The position numbers were made by a program, and so were the translations under genes. The notes under the pieces were generated by a model. It saw nothing but the letters and a program-made list of their open reading frames with translations. It did no database searches and was not told where the DNA came from. DNA of 48,984 nt, from assembly GCA_964649825.1 (NCBI GenBank), contig CAZYQW010000068.1, positions 1 to 48,984 on the forward strand. Direction: 5' to 3'. Source of the stretch: CAZYQW01 sp964649825 (GTDB lineage Bacteria; Planctomycetota; B15-G4; JADJEK01). Shown here piece after piece: positions 15,349-23,984 of the stretch (positions within the stretch are counted from its first letter, which is position 1; every line of letters begins with the position of its first letter).

Positions 15349-15978
15349 ATGCCCCTCCCTCAACCCCCACCCCCTTCCCAGCCCCACGCCCTCGCCGCCG
15401 CGGCTACGTCCGGCGACCGCCCCGCCCTCGCCACCCTCTGGCGCGACCACCGCCGCTTCGTCGCCGCGATCCTCCTCTCGCACGGCGCCTCCACCCCCGA
15501 CCTCGACGACCTCCTCCAAGATGTCGCCGTCACCCTCTGCCGCCAGATCCACACGTTGCGCGACCCCGCCCGCTTCCTCCCCTGGCTCCGCGCCGTCGCG
15601 ATCAACACCGCGACCACCGCTGCCCGCCGCGACCACCGAGCCCGCCGCGCGCTCCGGCCGCTGACTCCGCACGACCTCGATCGGCCCGATCTCCGCGCCG
15701 GCGACGCGATCCTCGCCGACGGCCGTCGGGTCCTCGAGATCGCCCTGCGCCTCCATCCCGACTACCGCGAGCCGTTCCTGCTGCGCTGCATCCAAGGCTT
15801 CTCCCAGCGCCAGATCGCGGAAGCGCTCGAGATGAATGAGACCACCGTCGAGACCCGGCTCGTCCGCGCGCGACGGATGCTGCGCCGTGAACTGTCCGGT
15901 GCGCGCGACGACGATCTCGATGCGCGAGAGCGGGCCGAACTCCGCTCCCCCCTGACCGGAACCCGAGGCGACTCATGA
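15349..15978 (+). CDS. ECF RNA polymerase sigma factor
   Basis: 209 residues from the ATG at 15349. The open frame extends far upstream through the tandem repeat, but that part is low complexity. After a proline-rich start come sigma region 2 (TLWRDHRRFVAAILLSHGAS, PDLDDLLQDVAVTLCRQIHT, 'RFLPWLRAVAINTATTAARR') and region 4 with its helix-turn-helix (PFLLRCIQGFSQRQIAEALE, MNETTVETRLVRARRMLRRE). Regions 1.1 and 3 are absent, as in ECF factors. It should direct RNA polymerase to a small regulon. The next gene starts inside its stop codon and looks like a membrane anti-sigma factor. A 5-bp hairpin (15325-15337) sits just before the start. Confidence 0.9.
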   Translation: MPLPQPPPPSQPHALAAAATSGDRPALATLWRDHRRFVAAILLSHGASTPDLDDLLQDVAVTLCRQIHTLRDPARFLPWLRAVAINTATTAARRDHRARRALRPLTPHDLDRPDLRAGDAILADGRRVLEIALRLHPDYREPFLLRCIQGFSQRQIAEALEMNETTVETRLVRARRMLRRELSGARDDDLDARERAELRSPLTGTRGDS

Positions 15979-16580
15979 TGCCGACGAACGAAGAACTCCT
16001 CACGCACCGCGCGGTCTCGATGACGGCCGCCCCCGCGGAATGGGACGCGTTGCGCGAGATCGGGACCGACGACCCCGACGTCTGGCGACGGGTGGTTCGA
16101 GCCCTCGAGGACGAGTGCCGCCTGCGGCACGGCGTCCGGGCGAGCGTCGAATCCGCCGACGCGGTCGAGCTGCCGGACCTCGACGTGACCCCCGCGCGGC
16201 GCACACCACGTAGACCGTCATCGGGCTGGCTCGCCGCCGCGGTGATCGCGATCGCGTGGCTCGTGCACGACCGCGCCGAGGTCGCCGTCCGCTCGTCGCT
16301 CGCGACCGGCGACGTCGCCGTGCATCCGACCATCGACCCGACGGAGACCGCCGCGCCCGACGCCGAGCTCGCCCGCGGCGAGGTCATCGGCGAGCTCCCG
16401 ACGATGCTGCTCGCCACGCGGCCGTCCGCGACCGGCGAGGGCGTCGACGTGATCTGCCTCCGCCGCACGCTCGAGCGCGTCGAGGTGGACCAGCTCTTCC
16501 GGCTCGCGACCGACGAACACGGCGCGCCGACGCCGAGCCCGATCGCGTGGACGCCGGTCGACATGACCGAACAGATGTGA
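15975..16580 (+). CDS. Single-pass membrane protein, probable anti-sigma factor
   Basis: 201 residues; the ATG overlaps the sigma-factor TGA (ATGA), so the two are co-translated. The N-terminal ~75 residues are helical and charged (EWDALREIGTDDPDVWRRVV), the place where an anti-sigma domain would sit. One membrane helix follows (GWLAAAVIAIAWLVHDRAE, ~83-100), and the last 100 residues would be outside. No HxxxCxxC zinc anti-sigma motif is present. The job is inferred from gene order and topology, not from a recognised domain. Confidence 0.7.
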   Translation: MMPTNEELLTHRAVSMTAAPAEWDALREIGTDDPDVWRRVVRALEDECRLRHGVRASVESADAVELPDLDVTPARRTPRRPSSGWLAAAVIAIAWLVHDRAEVAVRSSLATGDVAVHPTIDPTETAAPDAELARGEVIGELPTMLLATRPSATGEGVDVICLRRTLERVEVDQLFRLATDEHGAPTPSPIAWTPVDMTEQM

Positions 16581-16597
16581 CGAAAGGAGAATCGACC

Positions 16598-17695
16598 ATG
16601 AACCGACGTTGGACGATGCCCATCCTGCTGCTCACGATCGCTCCCCTCGCCGGAGCCGGGCTCGTGCTCGGCGACGGCGCGAAGCCGGCGCGTGGACCGA
16701 TGCTTCCCGCCGCCATCGCGACGATGACGAAGCCGCCGGCGCCGCCCGCCGAATCGAGGATGGTGATCGGCGTGCACGTCGCCGAAGTCGGTGACGCGCT
16801 CGCGAGTCACCTCGGCATCGATCCCGACCACGGGATCCTGATCCACTCGGTGGTCGACGGCCTTCCCGCCGCGAAGGCGGGCGTCGAGCCGTTCGACGTG
16901 ATCACGGCGATCGCCGGCGAGCCAGTCCGTTCGCGCCAGAGCCTCGCCGAGGCGCTCGACCGCTCGGGCGCGGGAGCGACGCTGATGCTCACGCTTCGCC
17001 GCCACGGCGACACGCTCGAGGTGCCGGTGACGGTCACCGAGCAGACGGACGCAGCCGACGCGCCCACGTCCCAGGCGTGGCTACGGATCGTGGCCGCGTC
17101 GCAGCTCGCGAAGGAACAGGAGCTGGTTCGAGCGCAGCAGGCGTCGCTACGAGATCATGCCGCGCTCGCGAGACTCCTGAGCGAGGTGGATCAGCAGGCG
17201 GCGACGAACGACGTCGAGCATTTGGAGATCCACCGGCCCGCCATCGAGGACCTCCGCCGGCGCCTCGCCATGACGGAAGCGACCCTCGCCGAGAACCTCG
17301 CCCGCCTCGACGCGACGCGCGCGAAGATGTCCGCCGCGCAGCAGGAGATGAAGGACGCGATGGTCGCTCGAGAGAAGGTGCTGGCGTCCCACCAGGACGC
17401 GGCGGCGGCCCATCTGGACCGCCAGCTCGCCGAGCAGCTCGCCGCTTCCAACAAGCTCCTCGCCGACGCGTTGGCATCCTCGCGGCTTCCTCGGGTCGAG
17501 CTTCGCGACGACGGCGCGGATGGACGCGTCGCCCTCCTCCTCGATACCGAGCGACTTGCCGGCGCGGCCCGCGCCGCCGACGTCGAAGCAGGCAAGGGCG
17601 CCGTCGAGTCGCGCCTCGCCGCGATCGAAGAGCGGCTCGCGCGCATCGAGAACCTGCTCCAGCGGATGAGCGACGAGGAGCGTCGCGAGCAGTAG
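16598..17695 (+). CDS. Exported PDZ-domain protein with long coiled coils
   Basis: 365 residues from the ATG at 16598, with AAAGGAGA 9 nt upstream. Signal peptide or N-terminal anchor (MPILLLTIAPLAGAGLVLGD), then a PDZ domain (~50-150: VIGVHVAEVGDALASHLGID, 'GILIHSVVDGLPAAKAGVEPFDVITAIAGEPV'), a long coiled coil (~165-295, with 'RPAIEDLRRRLAMTEATLAENLARLDATRAKMSAAQQEM') and a short C-terminal coil (ESRLAAIEERLARIENLLQR). No protease domain is attached, unlike DegS/HtrA. It lies 17 nt after the anti-sigma-like gene and could present or sense misfolded outer-envelope proteins for that sigma switch; this role is inferred. Confidence 0.85.
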   Translation: MNRRWTMPILLLTIAPLAGAGLVLGDGAKPARGPMLPAAIATMTKPPAPPAESRMVIGVHVAEVGDALASHLGIDPDHGILIHSVVDGLPAAKAGVEPFDVITAIAGEPVRSRQSLAEALDRSGAGATLMLTLRRHGDTLEVPVTVTEQTDAADAPTSQAWLRIVAASQLAKEQELVRAQQASLRDHAALARLLSEVDQQAATNDVEHLEIHRPAIEDLRRRLAMTEATLAENLARLDATRAKMSAAQQEMKDAMVAREKVLASHQDAAAAHLDRQLAEQLAASNKLLADALASSRLPRVELRDDGADGRVALLLDTERLAGAARAADVEAGKGAVESRLAAIEERLARIENLLQRMSDEERREQ

Positions 17696-17705
17696 CCGCG
17701 CCCGC

Positions 17706-20060
17706 TCACGCCCGGTTCGCGGCGCCGTCGATCGCGACGCGGCAGAACCTGGCGACGCTCTTGAACTCCTCGGTGCGAACGAGGTCGCGAGCATGTTCCG
17801 CCGTGCGCGCGTCCTTCAGGAGCTTCCAGCAGACGTTCTGCGCCCGCCACAGGCCGGCATTCGGGTCGATCGGCGCGGTCGACTCCAGGAGGAGACGCAG
17901 CCGCGCGAACGCCGGCGCATCGCTCCGGACCTCGACGACGTCGATCTCCCGATCGAGCGCCTCCGCAAGCCGACGTCGGGTCGCCGCGCTCACCGAGATC
18001 TTCGCCTCGACGACCGCGATGACCCGCGACCGCACTTCGACCGGATCGACCACGTCCGCCGCGAGCGCTTCTCCGAGCCGCGCCTCGACGATGGATTGAC
18101 CGAGGTGGTTCAGTACGTGGGGCAGATCGCTCTTCCCGTCGAGGTTGGAGAGACGCTCCACCGCGTCCATCCACTCCCTCGCCGCCGCGATCGCGTCCCG
18201 TTCCAACTCCGCGACCCGGCGCTGGTGGACGAGCGCGCGTGCGTCCGCGAGAAGCCGCGCGAGCGTCCACGTCGCCGGTCCGCCGGCCTCGATCGGCTCC
18301 GTTCGCGGCGCCGTCGCACCGCCCCGATCGAGGAGCGCCCTCCCTCTCGTGCCGCCGCCCGGCCCGCGCTCGAACTGGACGAGCCACGTCGAGTCCTCCT
18401 CCGTCGTCTTCTCCTGGACGCGCAGCGCCGCCTCGTAGAGATCCACTCCGTTCCGGCTCGTCCTGCGTTCGCTCGTCACGTCCACGTCGAACGTCGGGAA
18501 GAGCGCTCGCGCCGCGGCGACGCCCTCCAGCCCGAAGACGGCGTGGTGCGCCGCGACCGCCTCGTCGTCCACGACGAGCGGACGCACCTCCCGTTCGAAG
18601 ATGTCCCGCCCGGTGCCGCGCTCGGGGTCGTTGCTGCGAGCAACGGCGAGGCGCTCGAGGAACGGGGCCTCGAGACCGGGGCCGAAGCACCACCCCGCGA
18701 GCTGCATGGCCCGCGCCGCGTGCGCGATGACCTGGACCGTCTCGATCCCCGCGAGGTCGTCGAAGAACCAGCCGCAGCTCGTGAACATGGCCAGCGCCTG
18801 GCGCTGCATCTCGAGCAGGCGCAGCCCGCGCCGCCGCTGGTCGTCGCCGGCACCCGGAATCCCGTGACGAGCGAAAAACCGATCGCGCGCGTCGCCTGCG
18901 GGGTCCGCGAACAGTTCCACGTAGTCGTTCCGCGCGGCCCACGGATCGCGAAACGTGGTTCGCCCCTCCCGCTCGAAGCGATCATCGATCTCGTTCTGGA
19001 GGAACACGAGCGCGTTCCGCAGCGGCGCCCGCCACTCCTGGGTGTATCCGGGAGTGCCGCCGCTGCAGCCGCAGTTCGACCGCCATCGTTCGACGCCGTG
19101 CGCGCAGCTCCACGAGCTGTTCTCGACGATCTCGACCTCGTCCTCCGGAGGGTGACGCTCGAGGAACTCGGCGTAGTTCGTGGTCCGCACGTCTCCCCGC
19201 CGTTCCAGCCGCTCGAGCGCGTCCGCGAGGGCCATCTCTCCGAAGCGGTGGTGATGTCCGTAGGTCTCGCCGTCGGTGGCGACGTGGACGAGCTCCGCGC
19301 GGCCGCCCTTCGAGCCGAAGGCGCCGGTCAGCCGTTCGACGAGTTCCTCTCCGCGATCGAGCAGCCGTTCGAACGCGATCGCCTGCGAGATCGGGCCGTC
19401 GTAGAAGAAGAGCGCGATCGTGCGGCCGGAGGGGAGCCGCTGGCGATAGGCGACCCGCGGATCGATGCTCCCGTCCTCGACCGGCCGCCACGCGCTCTCG
19501 CCGGTGCGGCGGGTCGCGCGCGCTTGTCGCGGAGCGAGGATCGTGAAGCGGATCCCCGCCGCGGCGAGGACGTCGAGGGTCTCGAGATCGACCGCGGTCT
19601 CGGCGAGCCACATCCCCTCGGGCGCGCGGCCGAACCGGCGCTCGAAGTCGCTGATCCCCCAGCGAACCTGGGTCTCCTTGTCGCGCCGCGGCAGGAGCGG
19701 AGCGATGGCGTGATGGTAGACCTGCGCGATCGCCGAGCCGTGGCCGGAGAACCGCGTGCGCGCGTCTCGGTCGGCCGCGAGGATCGCCCGGTACGTCTCG
19801 TTCGCCTCGCGCTCCATCCACTCGAGCAGCGTGGCGCCGAAGTTGAAGCTCACGTGGGCGTAGTTGCAGACCACGCGCCGAATGAAGTCACGGCCGTCGA
19901 GGATGCGGGCCCACGCGTTCGGACGGTAGCACTCGCCGGTGATCCGTTCGTTCCAGTCGTGAGCCGGCTTCGCGGACGGCTGACGCGCCACCGCGTACGT
20001 GAACGGGTTCTCGCGCGGGGGCTGGTAGAAGTGGCCGTGGATGCAGACGTAGCGCGTCAT
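17706..20060 (-). CDS. GH57 glycoside hydrolase with DUF3536 domain
   Basis: 784 residues from the ATG at 20060, which overlaps the glgB stop by 4 nt. The frame is open further upstream, but that part is glgB in another frame. The N-terminal GH57 domain begins YVCIHGHFYQPPRENPF (conserved His pair). The predicted nucleophile is E154 in MWLAETAVDLETLD and the acid/base is D263 in VATDGETYGHHHRFGEMAL. A DUF3536 region makes up the C-terminal half (VENSSWSCAHGVERWRSNCG, 'SCGWFFDDLAGIETVQVIAHAARAM'). GH57 enzymes are alpha-amylases, 4-alpha-glucanotransferases or branching enzymes. Pairing with glgB points to cytoplasmic glycogen or maltodextrin metabolism. No signal peptide. Confidence 0.92.
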   Translation of the reverse strand: MTRYVCIHGHFYQPPRENPFTYAVARQPSAKPAHDWNERITGECYRPNAWARILDGRDFIRRVVCNYAHVSFNFGATLLEWMEREANETYRAILAADRDARTRFSGHGSAIAQVYHHAIAPLLPRRDKETQVRWGISDFERRFGRAPEGMWLAETAVDLETLDVLAAAGIRFTILAPRQARATRRTGESAWRPVEDGSIDPRVAYRQRLPSGRTIALFFYDGPISQAIAFERLLDRGEELVERLTGAFGSKGGRAELVHVATDGETYGHHHRFGEMALADALERLERRGDVRTTNYAEFLERHPPEDEVEIVENSSWSCAHGVERWRSNCGCSGGTPGYTQEWRAPLRNALVFLQNEIDDRFEREGRTTFRDPWAARNDYVELFADPAGDARDRFFARHGIPGAGDDQRRRGLRLLEMQRQALAMFTSCGWFFDDLAGIETVQVIAHAARAMQLAGWCFGPGLEAPFLERLAVARSNDPERGTGRDIFEREVRPLVVDDEAVAAHHAVFGLEGVAAARALFPTFDVDVTSERRTSRNGVDLYEAALRVQEKTTEEDSTWLVQFERGPGGGTRGRALLDRGGATAPRTEPIEAGGPATWTLARLLADARALVHQRRVAELERDAIAAAREWMDAVERLSNLDGKSDLPHVLNHLGQSIVEARLGEALAADVVDPVEVRSRVIAVVEAKISVSAATRRRLAEALDREIDVVEVRSDAPAFARLRLLLESTAPIDPNAGLWRAQNVCWKLLKDARTAEHARDLVRTEEFKSVARFCRVAIDGAANRA

Positions 20061-22015
20061 TCGTGGGCGTCGTCGGTCGAGCCGGGCCGGGCGTCCCGCG
20101 GCGCCTCGGCCTCGCACTTCAGGAAGATCGCCGCGAGCGGCGGCAGCGTCATCACGAACGAGTCCGGGCGGCCGTGCCACTCGACCTTCTCGGTCCCGGC
20201 GCGGTCGATCTTGCGGTAGCTGCTCCCCCCGAACCGGCGATCGTCGCTGTCGAGGATCACGCGCCAGGGTCCGGCCCGCGGCGCGCCGATGCGGTAGCCG
20301 TCGCGCGGCAACGGCGTGAAGTTGAAGACGGCGACGACCTCGTCGCCGCGACGATTCCCGTGGCGAACCAACGACAACACGCTCTGGTCCGCGTCCCGGC
20401 AATCGATCCACTCGAACCCGTCGCGCCGCAGATCGCGTTCATGCATCGCCGGCTCTCCGCGGTACAGACGGTTGAGCGCGGCGACGAAGTCGCTGACCCC
20501 GCGGTGGTCGTCCTGCTCGAGGAGGTGCCAGTCGAGCGCCGAGTCGTGGTCCCACTCCCGCCACTGACCGAACTCGCCGCCCATGAACAGGAGCTTCCGG
20601 CCGTTCTGCGCGAACATCCACGCGAAGAGGAGCCGGAGATTCGCGAACTTCCTCCAGCGGTCGCCCGGCATCTTGTCGAGCAGCGAACGTTTGCCATGCA
20701 CGACCTCGTCGTGCGACAACGGCAGCATGAAGCTCTCCGCGTCCGCGTACATCTGCCGGAACGTGATGCGGTCGTGCATGAACTTGCGATAGACCGAGTC
20801 CGCCTGCATGTAGTCCAGCGTGTCGTGCATCCATCCCATGTCCCACTTCATGCTGAAGCCGAGGCCGCCGACGTGCGTCGGACGCGAGACCATCGGCCAC
20901 GACGTCGACTCCTCCGCGATCGTGAAGACGTCGGGCGCGTACTGCCGGACCTTGTCGGTCAGGAGGCGCAGGAACGCGATCGCCTCCAGGTTCTCTCTCC
21001 CGCCGTGCTCGTTCGGCTCCCACCCGCCCTCGCCGCGGGAGTAGTCGAGGTAGAGCATCGACGCGACCGCGTCGACGCGAATGCCGTCGAGGTGGTACTT
21101 CTCGAGCCAGAACAGGGCGCTCCCGATCAGGAAGCACTTCACCTCGGGACGAGCGAGGTTGAAGATCAGCGACTTCCAGTCGGGGTGGTACCCCTTGCGC
21201 GGGTCGGCGTGCTCGTAGAGGTACGTGCCGTCGAAGTACCCGAGAGCGGCCTCGTCGGACGGGAAGTGCGCCGGGACCCAGTCGAGGAGCACGCCGACGC
21301 CCTCGCGATGAAGCACGTCGACGAACTCCATGAACTCCTGTGGCGTGCCGTAGCGGCTCGTGGGCGCGTAGTACCCGGTCGCGCCGTACCCCCACGTGCC
21401 GTAGAACGGGTGCTCGAGGACGGGGAGGAGCTCGACGTGCGTGAACCCGAGCTGCTTCACGTAGGCCGCGAGCTGCCGCGCGAGCTCGCCGTACGTCAGG
21501 AACCGGTTCCCTTCCTCGACGACGCGGCGCCACGAGCCGAGGTGGACCTCGTAGACCGAGACCGGCTGATCGCCGGCCTGGCGCTTGCCTCGGCTCGCCA
21601 TCCAATCGGCGTCGCGCCATTCGTAGTCGAGGTCCCAGACGATCGACGCGGTGCGCGGCGAGACCTCTTGGTGGAGCGCGTACGGGTCGGACTTGTCGAC
21701 GGTGTAGCCCTGGTGCTGCGACACGACGTGGAACTTGTACGCGGCGCCTCGCTCGACGCCGGGCAGGAACCCCTCCCACACGCCGGAGGACCCGCGCTTG
21801 TCGAGCGCGTCCACGTCCGGGCGCCAGTCGTTGAACGTCCCGATCACCGAGACCCGGGCTGCGTTCGGCGCCCAGACGGCAAACCAGCAGCCCGCGCGCC
21901 CTTGCCGTTCGCCCAGGTGAGCGCCGAGCTTCTCCTGGACCTTGTCATGCGACCCCTCGTGGAACAGGTAGAGGTCGTCGTCGGAGAGGCGGCTCGGGCG
22001 TTTCTTGTTGGCCAC
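20057..22015 (-). CDS. glgB: 1,4-alpha-glucan (glycogen) branching enzyme, GH13
   Basis: 652 residues starting at a GTG (22015; MANKKRPSRLSDDDLYLFHE). It makes alpha-1,6 branches in glycogen. An N-terminal CBM48 domain (WFAVWAPNAARVSVIGTFND) is followed by the GH13 barrel: EHPFYGTWGYGATGYYAPTS, nucleophile D315 in DGIRVDAVASMLYLDYSR, acid/base E368 in TIAEESTSWP, and the third Asp in LPLSHDEVVHGKRSLLDKMP. It is shorter than the 728-residue E. coli enzyme because the extra N1 domain is missing, as in many bacteria. A TATAGT box 8 nt before the GTG suggests a leaderless message. It is the first gene of a two-gene unit with the GH57 enzyme. Confidence 0.97.
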   Translation of the reverse strand: MANKKRPSRLSDDDLYLFHEGSHDKVQEKLGAHLGERQGRAGCWFAVWAPNAARVSVIGTFNDWRPDVDALDKRGSSGVWEGFLPGVERGAAYKFHVVSQHQGYTVDKSDPYALHQEVSPRTASIVWDLDYEWRDADWMASRGKRQAGDQPVSVYEVHLGSWRRVVEEGNRFLTYGELARQLAAYVKQLGFTHVELLPVLEHPFYGTWGYGATGYYAPTSRYGTPQEFMEFVDVLHREGVGVLLDWVPAHFPSDEAALGYFDGTYLYEHADPRKGYHPDWKSLIFNLARPEVKCFLIGSALFWLEKYHLDGIRVDAVASMLYLDYSRGEGGWEPNEHGGRENLEAIAFLRLLTDKVRQYAPDVFTIAEESTSWPMVSRPTHVGGLGFSMKWDMGWMHDTLDYMQADSVYRKFMHDRITFRQMYADAESFMLPLSHDEVVHGKRSLLDKMPGDRWRKFANLRLLFAWMFAQNGRKLLFMGGEFGQWREWDHDSALDWHLLEQDDHRGVSDFVAALNRLYRGEPAMHERDLRRDGFEWIDCRDADQSVLSLVRHGNRRGDEVVAVFNFTPLPRDGYRIGAPRAGPWRVILDSDDRRFGGSSYRKIDRAGTEKVEWHGRPDSFVMTLPPLAAIFLKCEAEAPRDARPGSTDDAHE

Positions 22016-22023
22016 GCCACGAG

Positions 22024-22029
22024 ACTATA
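22024..22029 (-). promoter_or_regulatory. Probable -10 box (TATAGT) of glgB
   Basis: Reading the minus strand, TATAGT ends 8 nt before the GTG start codon, which has no Shine-Dalgarno sequence. Short AT-rich boxes are rare in this DNA. Confidence 0.45.
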
Positions 22030-22069
22030 GAGAAGGATGCGTCCGCGCGCGCGCGAAGCGCCCGGTCCT

Positions 22070-22075
22070 TACACT
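22070..22075 (+). promoter_or_regulatory. Possible -10 box (TACACT) of the DUF523 gene
   Basis: TACACT ends 5 nt before the ATG at 22081 (8 nt before the second ATG at 22084). It is the same hexamer and nearly the same spacing as upstream of the FAD monooxygenase at 6089. Confidence 0.4.
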
Positions 22076-22080
22076 GGCGG

Positions 22081-23079
22081 ATGATGCAAGACTTGGAGAC
22101 CAGGGAACGGCCCGACGACGCGAAGCTCGGCTGCCACGAGATCCGCATCGGGGTCTCGTCCTGCCTGCTGGGCGAGGCCGTCCGCTACAACGGAGGGCAC
22201 CAGCAGGACCGATTCCTGACCGGGACGCTCGCGCGACTGGTGCGGTTCGTGCCGGTCTGCCCCGAGGTGGAGCTCGGCCTGGGCGTCCCGCGACCAACGC
22301 TCCGGCTCGTGGAATCCGCCGTCGGAGTCCGGCTCGCGTACTCCGACGGCGGCGCGGACATCACGGACGCGATGCGCGTCTACGCCCATCGACGCGTCGA
22401 CGCGCTCGAGACGGAAGACCTGTCGGGCTACATCCTCAAGGCGAAGAGCCCGAGCTGCGGCATGGAGCGCGTGAAGGTCTACTCACCCGCCGGCATGCCC
22501 GAGAAGGCCGGCCGCGGAGTCTTCGCCGACGTGCTGATGGAGCGGATGCCGGCCCTGCCGGTCGAGGAGGAAGGGCGCCTGCACGATCCCGCGCTGCGCG
22601 AGAACTTCTTCGAGCGCGTCTTCGCGTATCGGCGTCGCAAGGACCTCTTCTCGACGGCGTGGACGCTCGGCGACCTGGTCCGGTTCCACACGCGCGAGAA
22701 GCTGCTGCTGCTCGCTCACGAGCCGGAGGGATACAAGCACCTCGGCCGCCTCGTGGGCGACGCGAGCAGCAAGGCCCGCGAGGAGCTCCGGCGCGAGTAC
22801 GAGGCGCGCCACGGGGCCGCGCTCGAGAAACGAGCTACGCGCGTGCGCCACGTGAACGTCCTGCAGCACGCGGCTGGGTACGCGTCGAACCAGCTTGCCT
22901 CGCGCGAACGCGCCGAGCTGACGCGCTTGATCGAAGAGTACGGGAGCGGGACGATCCCGCGCGTCGTCCCGGTCACGCTCATCCGCCATCTCGCGCTGCG
23001 GTTCGGGATCGACTACCTGCTCGACCAACACTACTTCTCTCCTCACCCTCGGGAGCTGATGCTGCAGAACCATGCCTGA
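22081..23079 (+). CDS. DUF523 / DUF1722 (YbgA-like) fusion protein
   Basis: 332 residues. The N-terminal DUF523 domain (~20-165) shows RIGVSSCLLGEAVRYNGGHQ, FVPVCPEVELGLGVPRPTLR and SGYILKAKSPSCGMERVKVY, with conserved cysteines in the SSC, VCPE and SPSCG segments that could bind a metal or Fe-S centre. The C-terminal DUF1722 domain (~200-320) shows 'LVRFHTREKLLLLAHEPEGYKHLGRLV' and 'HVNVLQHAAGYASNQLASRERAELTRLIEEY'. Fusions of these two domains are common and are linked by others to tRNA thiolation/dethiolation or photolyase neighbourhoods. The position just before truB fits an RNA-related role, but this is inference. Its end overlaps truB by 8 nt. Confidence 0.9.
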   Translation: MMQDLETRERPDDAKLGCHEIRIGVSSCLLGEAVRYNGGHQQDRFLTGTLARLVRFVPVCPEVELGLGVPRPTLRLVESAVGVRLAYSDGGADITDAMRVYAHRRVDALETEDLSGYILKAKSPSCGMERVKVYSPAGMPEKAGRGVFADVLMERMPALPVEEEGRLHDPALRENFFERVFAYRRRKDLFSTAWTLGDLVRFHTREKLLLLAHEPEGYKHLGRLVGDASSKAREELRREYEARHGAALEKRATRVRHVNVLQHAAGYASNQLASRERAELTRLIEEYGSGTIPRVVPVTLIRHLALRFGIDYLLDQHYFSPHPRELMLQNHA

Positions 23080-23959
23080 CGTGTACGGCCTCATCGTCGT
23101 CGACAAACCAGCGGGCCCGTCCTCGCACGACGTCGTCGATCGCGTGCGACAGGTGACTCGCCTGCGGCGCATCGGACACACCGGGACCCTCGACCCCATG
23201 GCGGAGGGAGTGCTGGTGCTGTGTCTGGGCAAGGCGACTCGCCTCTCGCAGTTCCTGACCGCCGATCGAAAACGCTATCGCGGAACGCTCCGGCTCGGCG
23301 TGACGACGTCGACGTACGACGCGGAAGGCGAAGTGACGGACCGCGCCGCCGTCGACGTCGACGTGGGCCGAATCGAGGCGGCGCTCGGCTCGTTCCGCGG
23401 TCGGATCGAACAGCGCCCGCCGCCGTTCTCGGCGCGGCGTACGTCCGGGCAGCGCGCGTACGAGCTCGCGCGCTCGGGGCAAGCCGTCGAGCTCGAACCC
23501 CGCGAGGTGGAGATCCGGGCGCTCGAGCTCATCGCGTTCGACGGGACGGACGCCGTCCTCGACGTCGAGTGCTCGGCCGGTACGTACGTACGTGCGCTCG
23601 CGCACGACCTCGGCGCCAAGCTCGGGTGCGGCGCCCACCTCACCGCGCTGACGCGTACCGCGTGCGGCGAGTTCACGCGTGACGACGCGATCGCGCTCGC
23701 CCGACTCGAGGAGGAGCGGGCGCGCTGGCGCGAGCACCTGCGCCCGCCCGAGGCCGGCCTCGGCGCCTGGCCCTCGGTCACGCTCGACGCGAGCGAGGCG
23801 GAGGGAGTCGTCAACGGCAAGCCGATCCGGCTCCGTCACGACGCCGCGGTCGAGCTCGGCGGCCGATGGCGGGCCCACGGCCCCGACGGACGCCTGCTCG
23901 CCGTCGTCGAGCCCGTCCCGAGCCGCGGCGTCTTTCGACTGATCAAGGTCTTCCCATGA
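23072..23959 (+). CDS. truB: tRNA pseudouridine-55 synthase
   Basis: 295 residues. It converts U55 of the T-loop of tRNAs to pseudouridine. The N-terminus GLIVVDKPAGPSSHDVVDRV, the catalytic motif RRIGHTGTLDPMAEGVLVLC with nucleophile D41, the RYRGTLRLGVTTSTYDAEG segment and the 'QRPPPFSARRTSGQRAYELAR' loop are all typical. The C-terminal ~60 residues (EAEGVVNGKPIRL onward) form a PUA-like domain. In many bacteria truB sits with rbfA, infB and rpsO; here it is instead between a DUF523 protein and an epimerase, all co-directional. Confidence 0.96.
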   Translation: MPDVYGLIVVDKPAGPSSHDVVDRVRQVTRLRRIGHTGTLDPMAEGVLVLCLGKATRLSQFLTADRKRYRGTLRLGVTTSTYDAEGEVTDRAAVDVDVGRIEAALGSFRGRIEQRPPPFSARRTSGQRAYELARSGQAVELEPREVEIRALELIAFDGTDAVLDVECSAGTYVRALAHDLGAKLGCGAHLTALTRTACGEFTRDDAIALARLEEERARWREHLRPPEAGLGAWPSVTLDASEAEGVVNGKPIRLRHDAAVELGGRWRAHGPDGRLLAVVEPVPSRGVFRLIKVFP

Positions 23960-23984
23960 AGCACGCGAACACCGGAGTCAGGTC

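Noticed and set aside
14848..15795. Minus-strand gene encoding VLADGWL/VLADGWM repeats through the tandem array
   Set aside because: A 21-bp period keeps every frame open, so the repeated peptide is expected by chance; the frame also runs antisense through the sigma gene.
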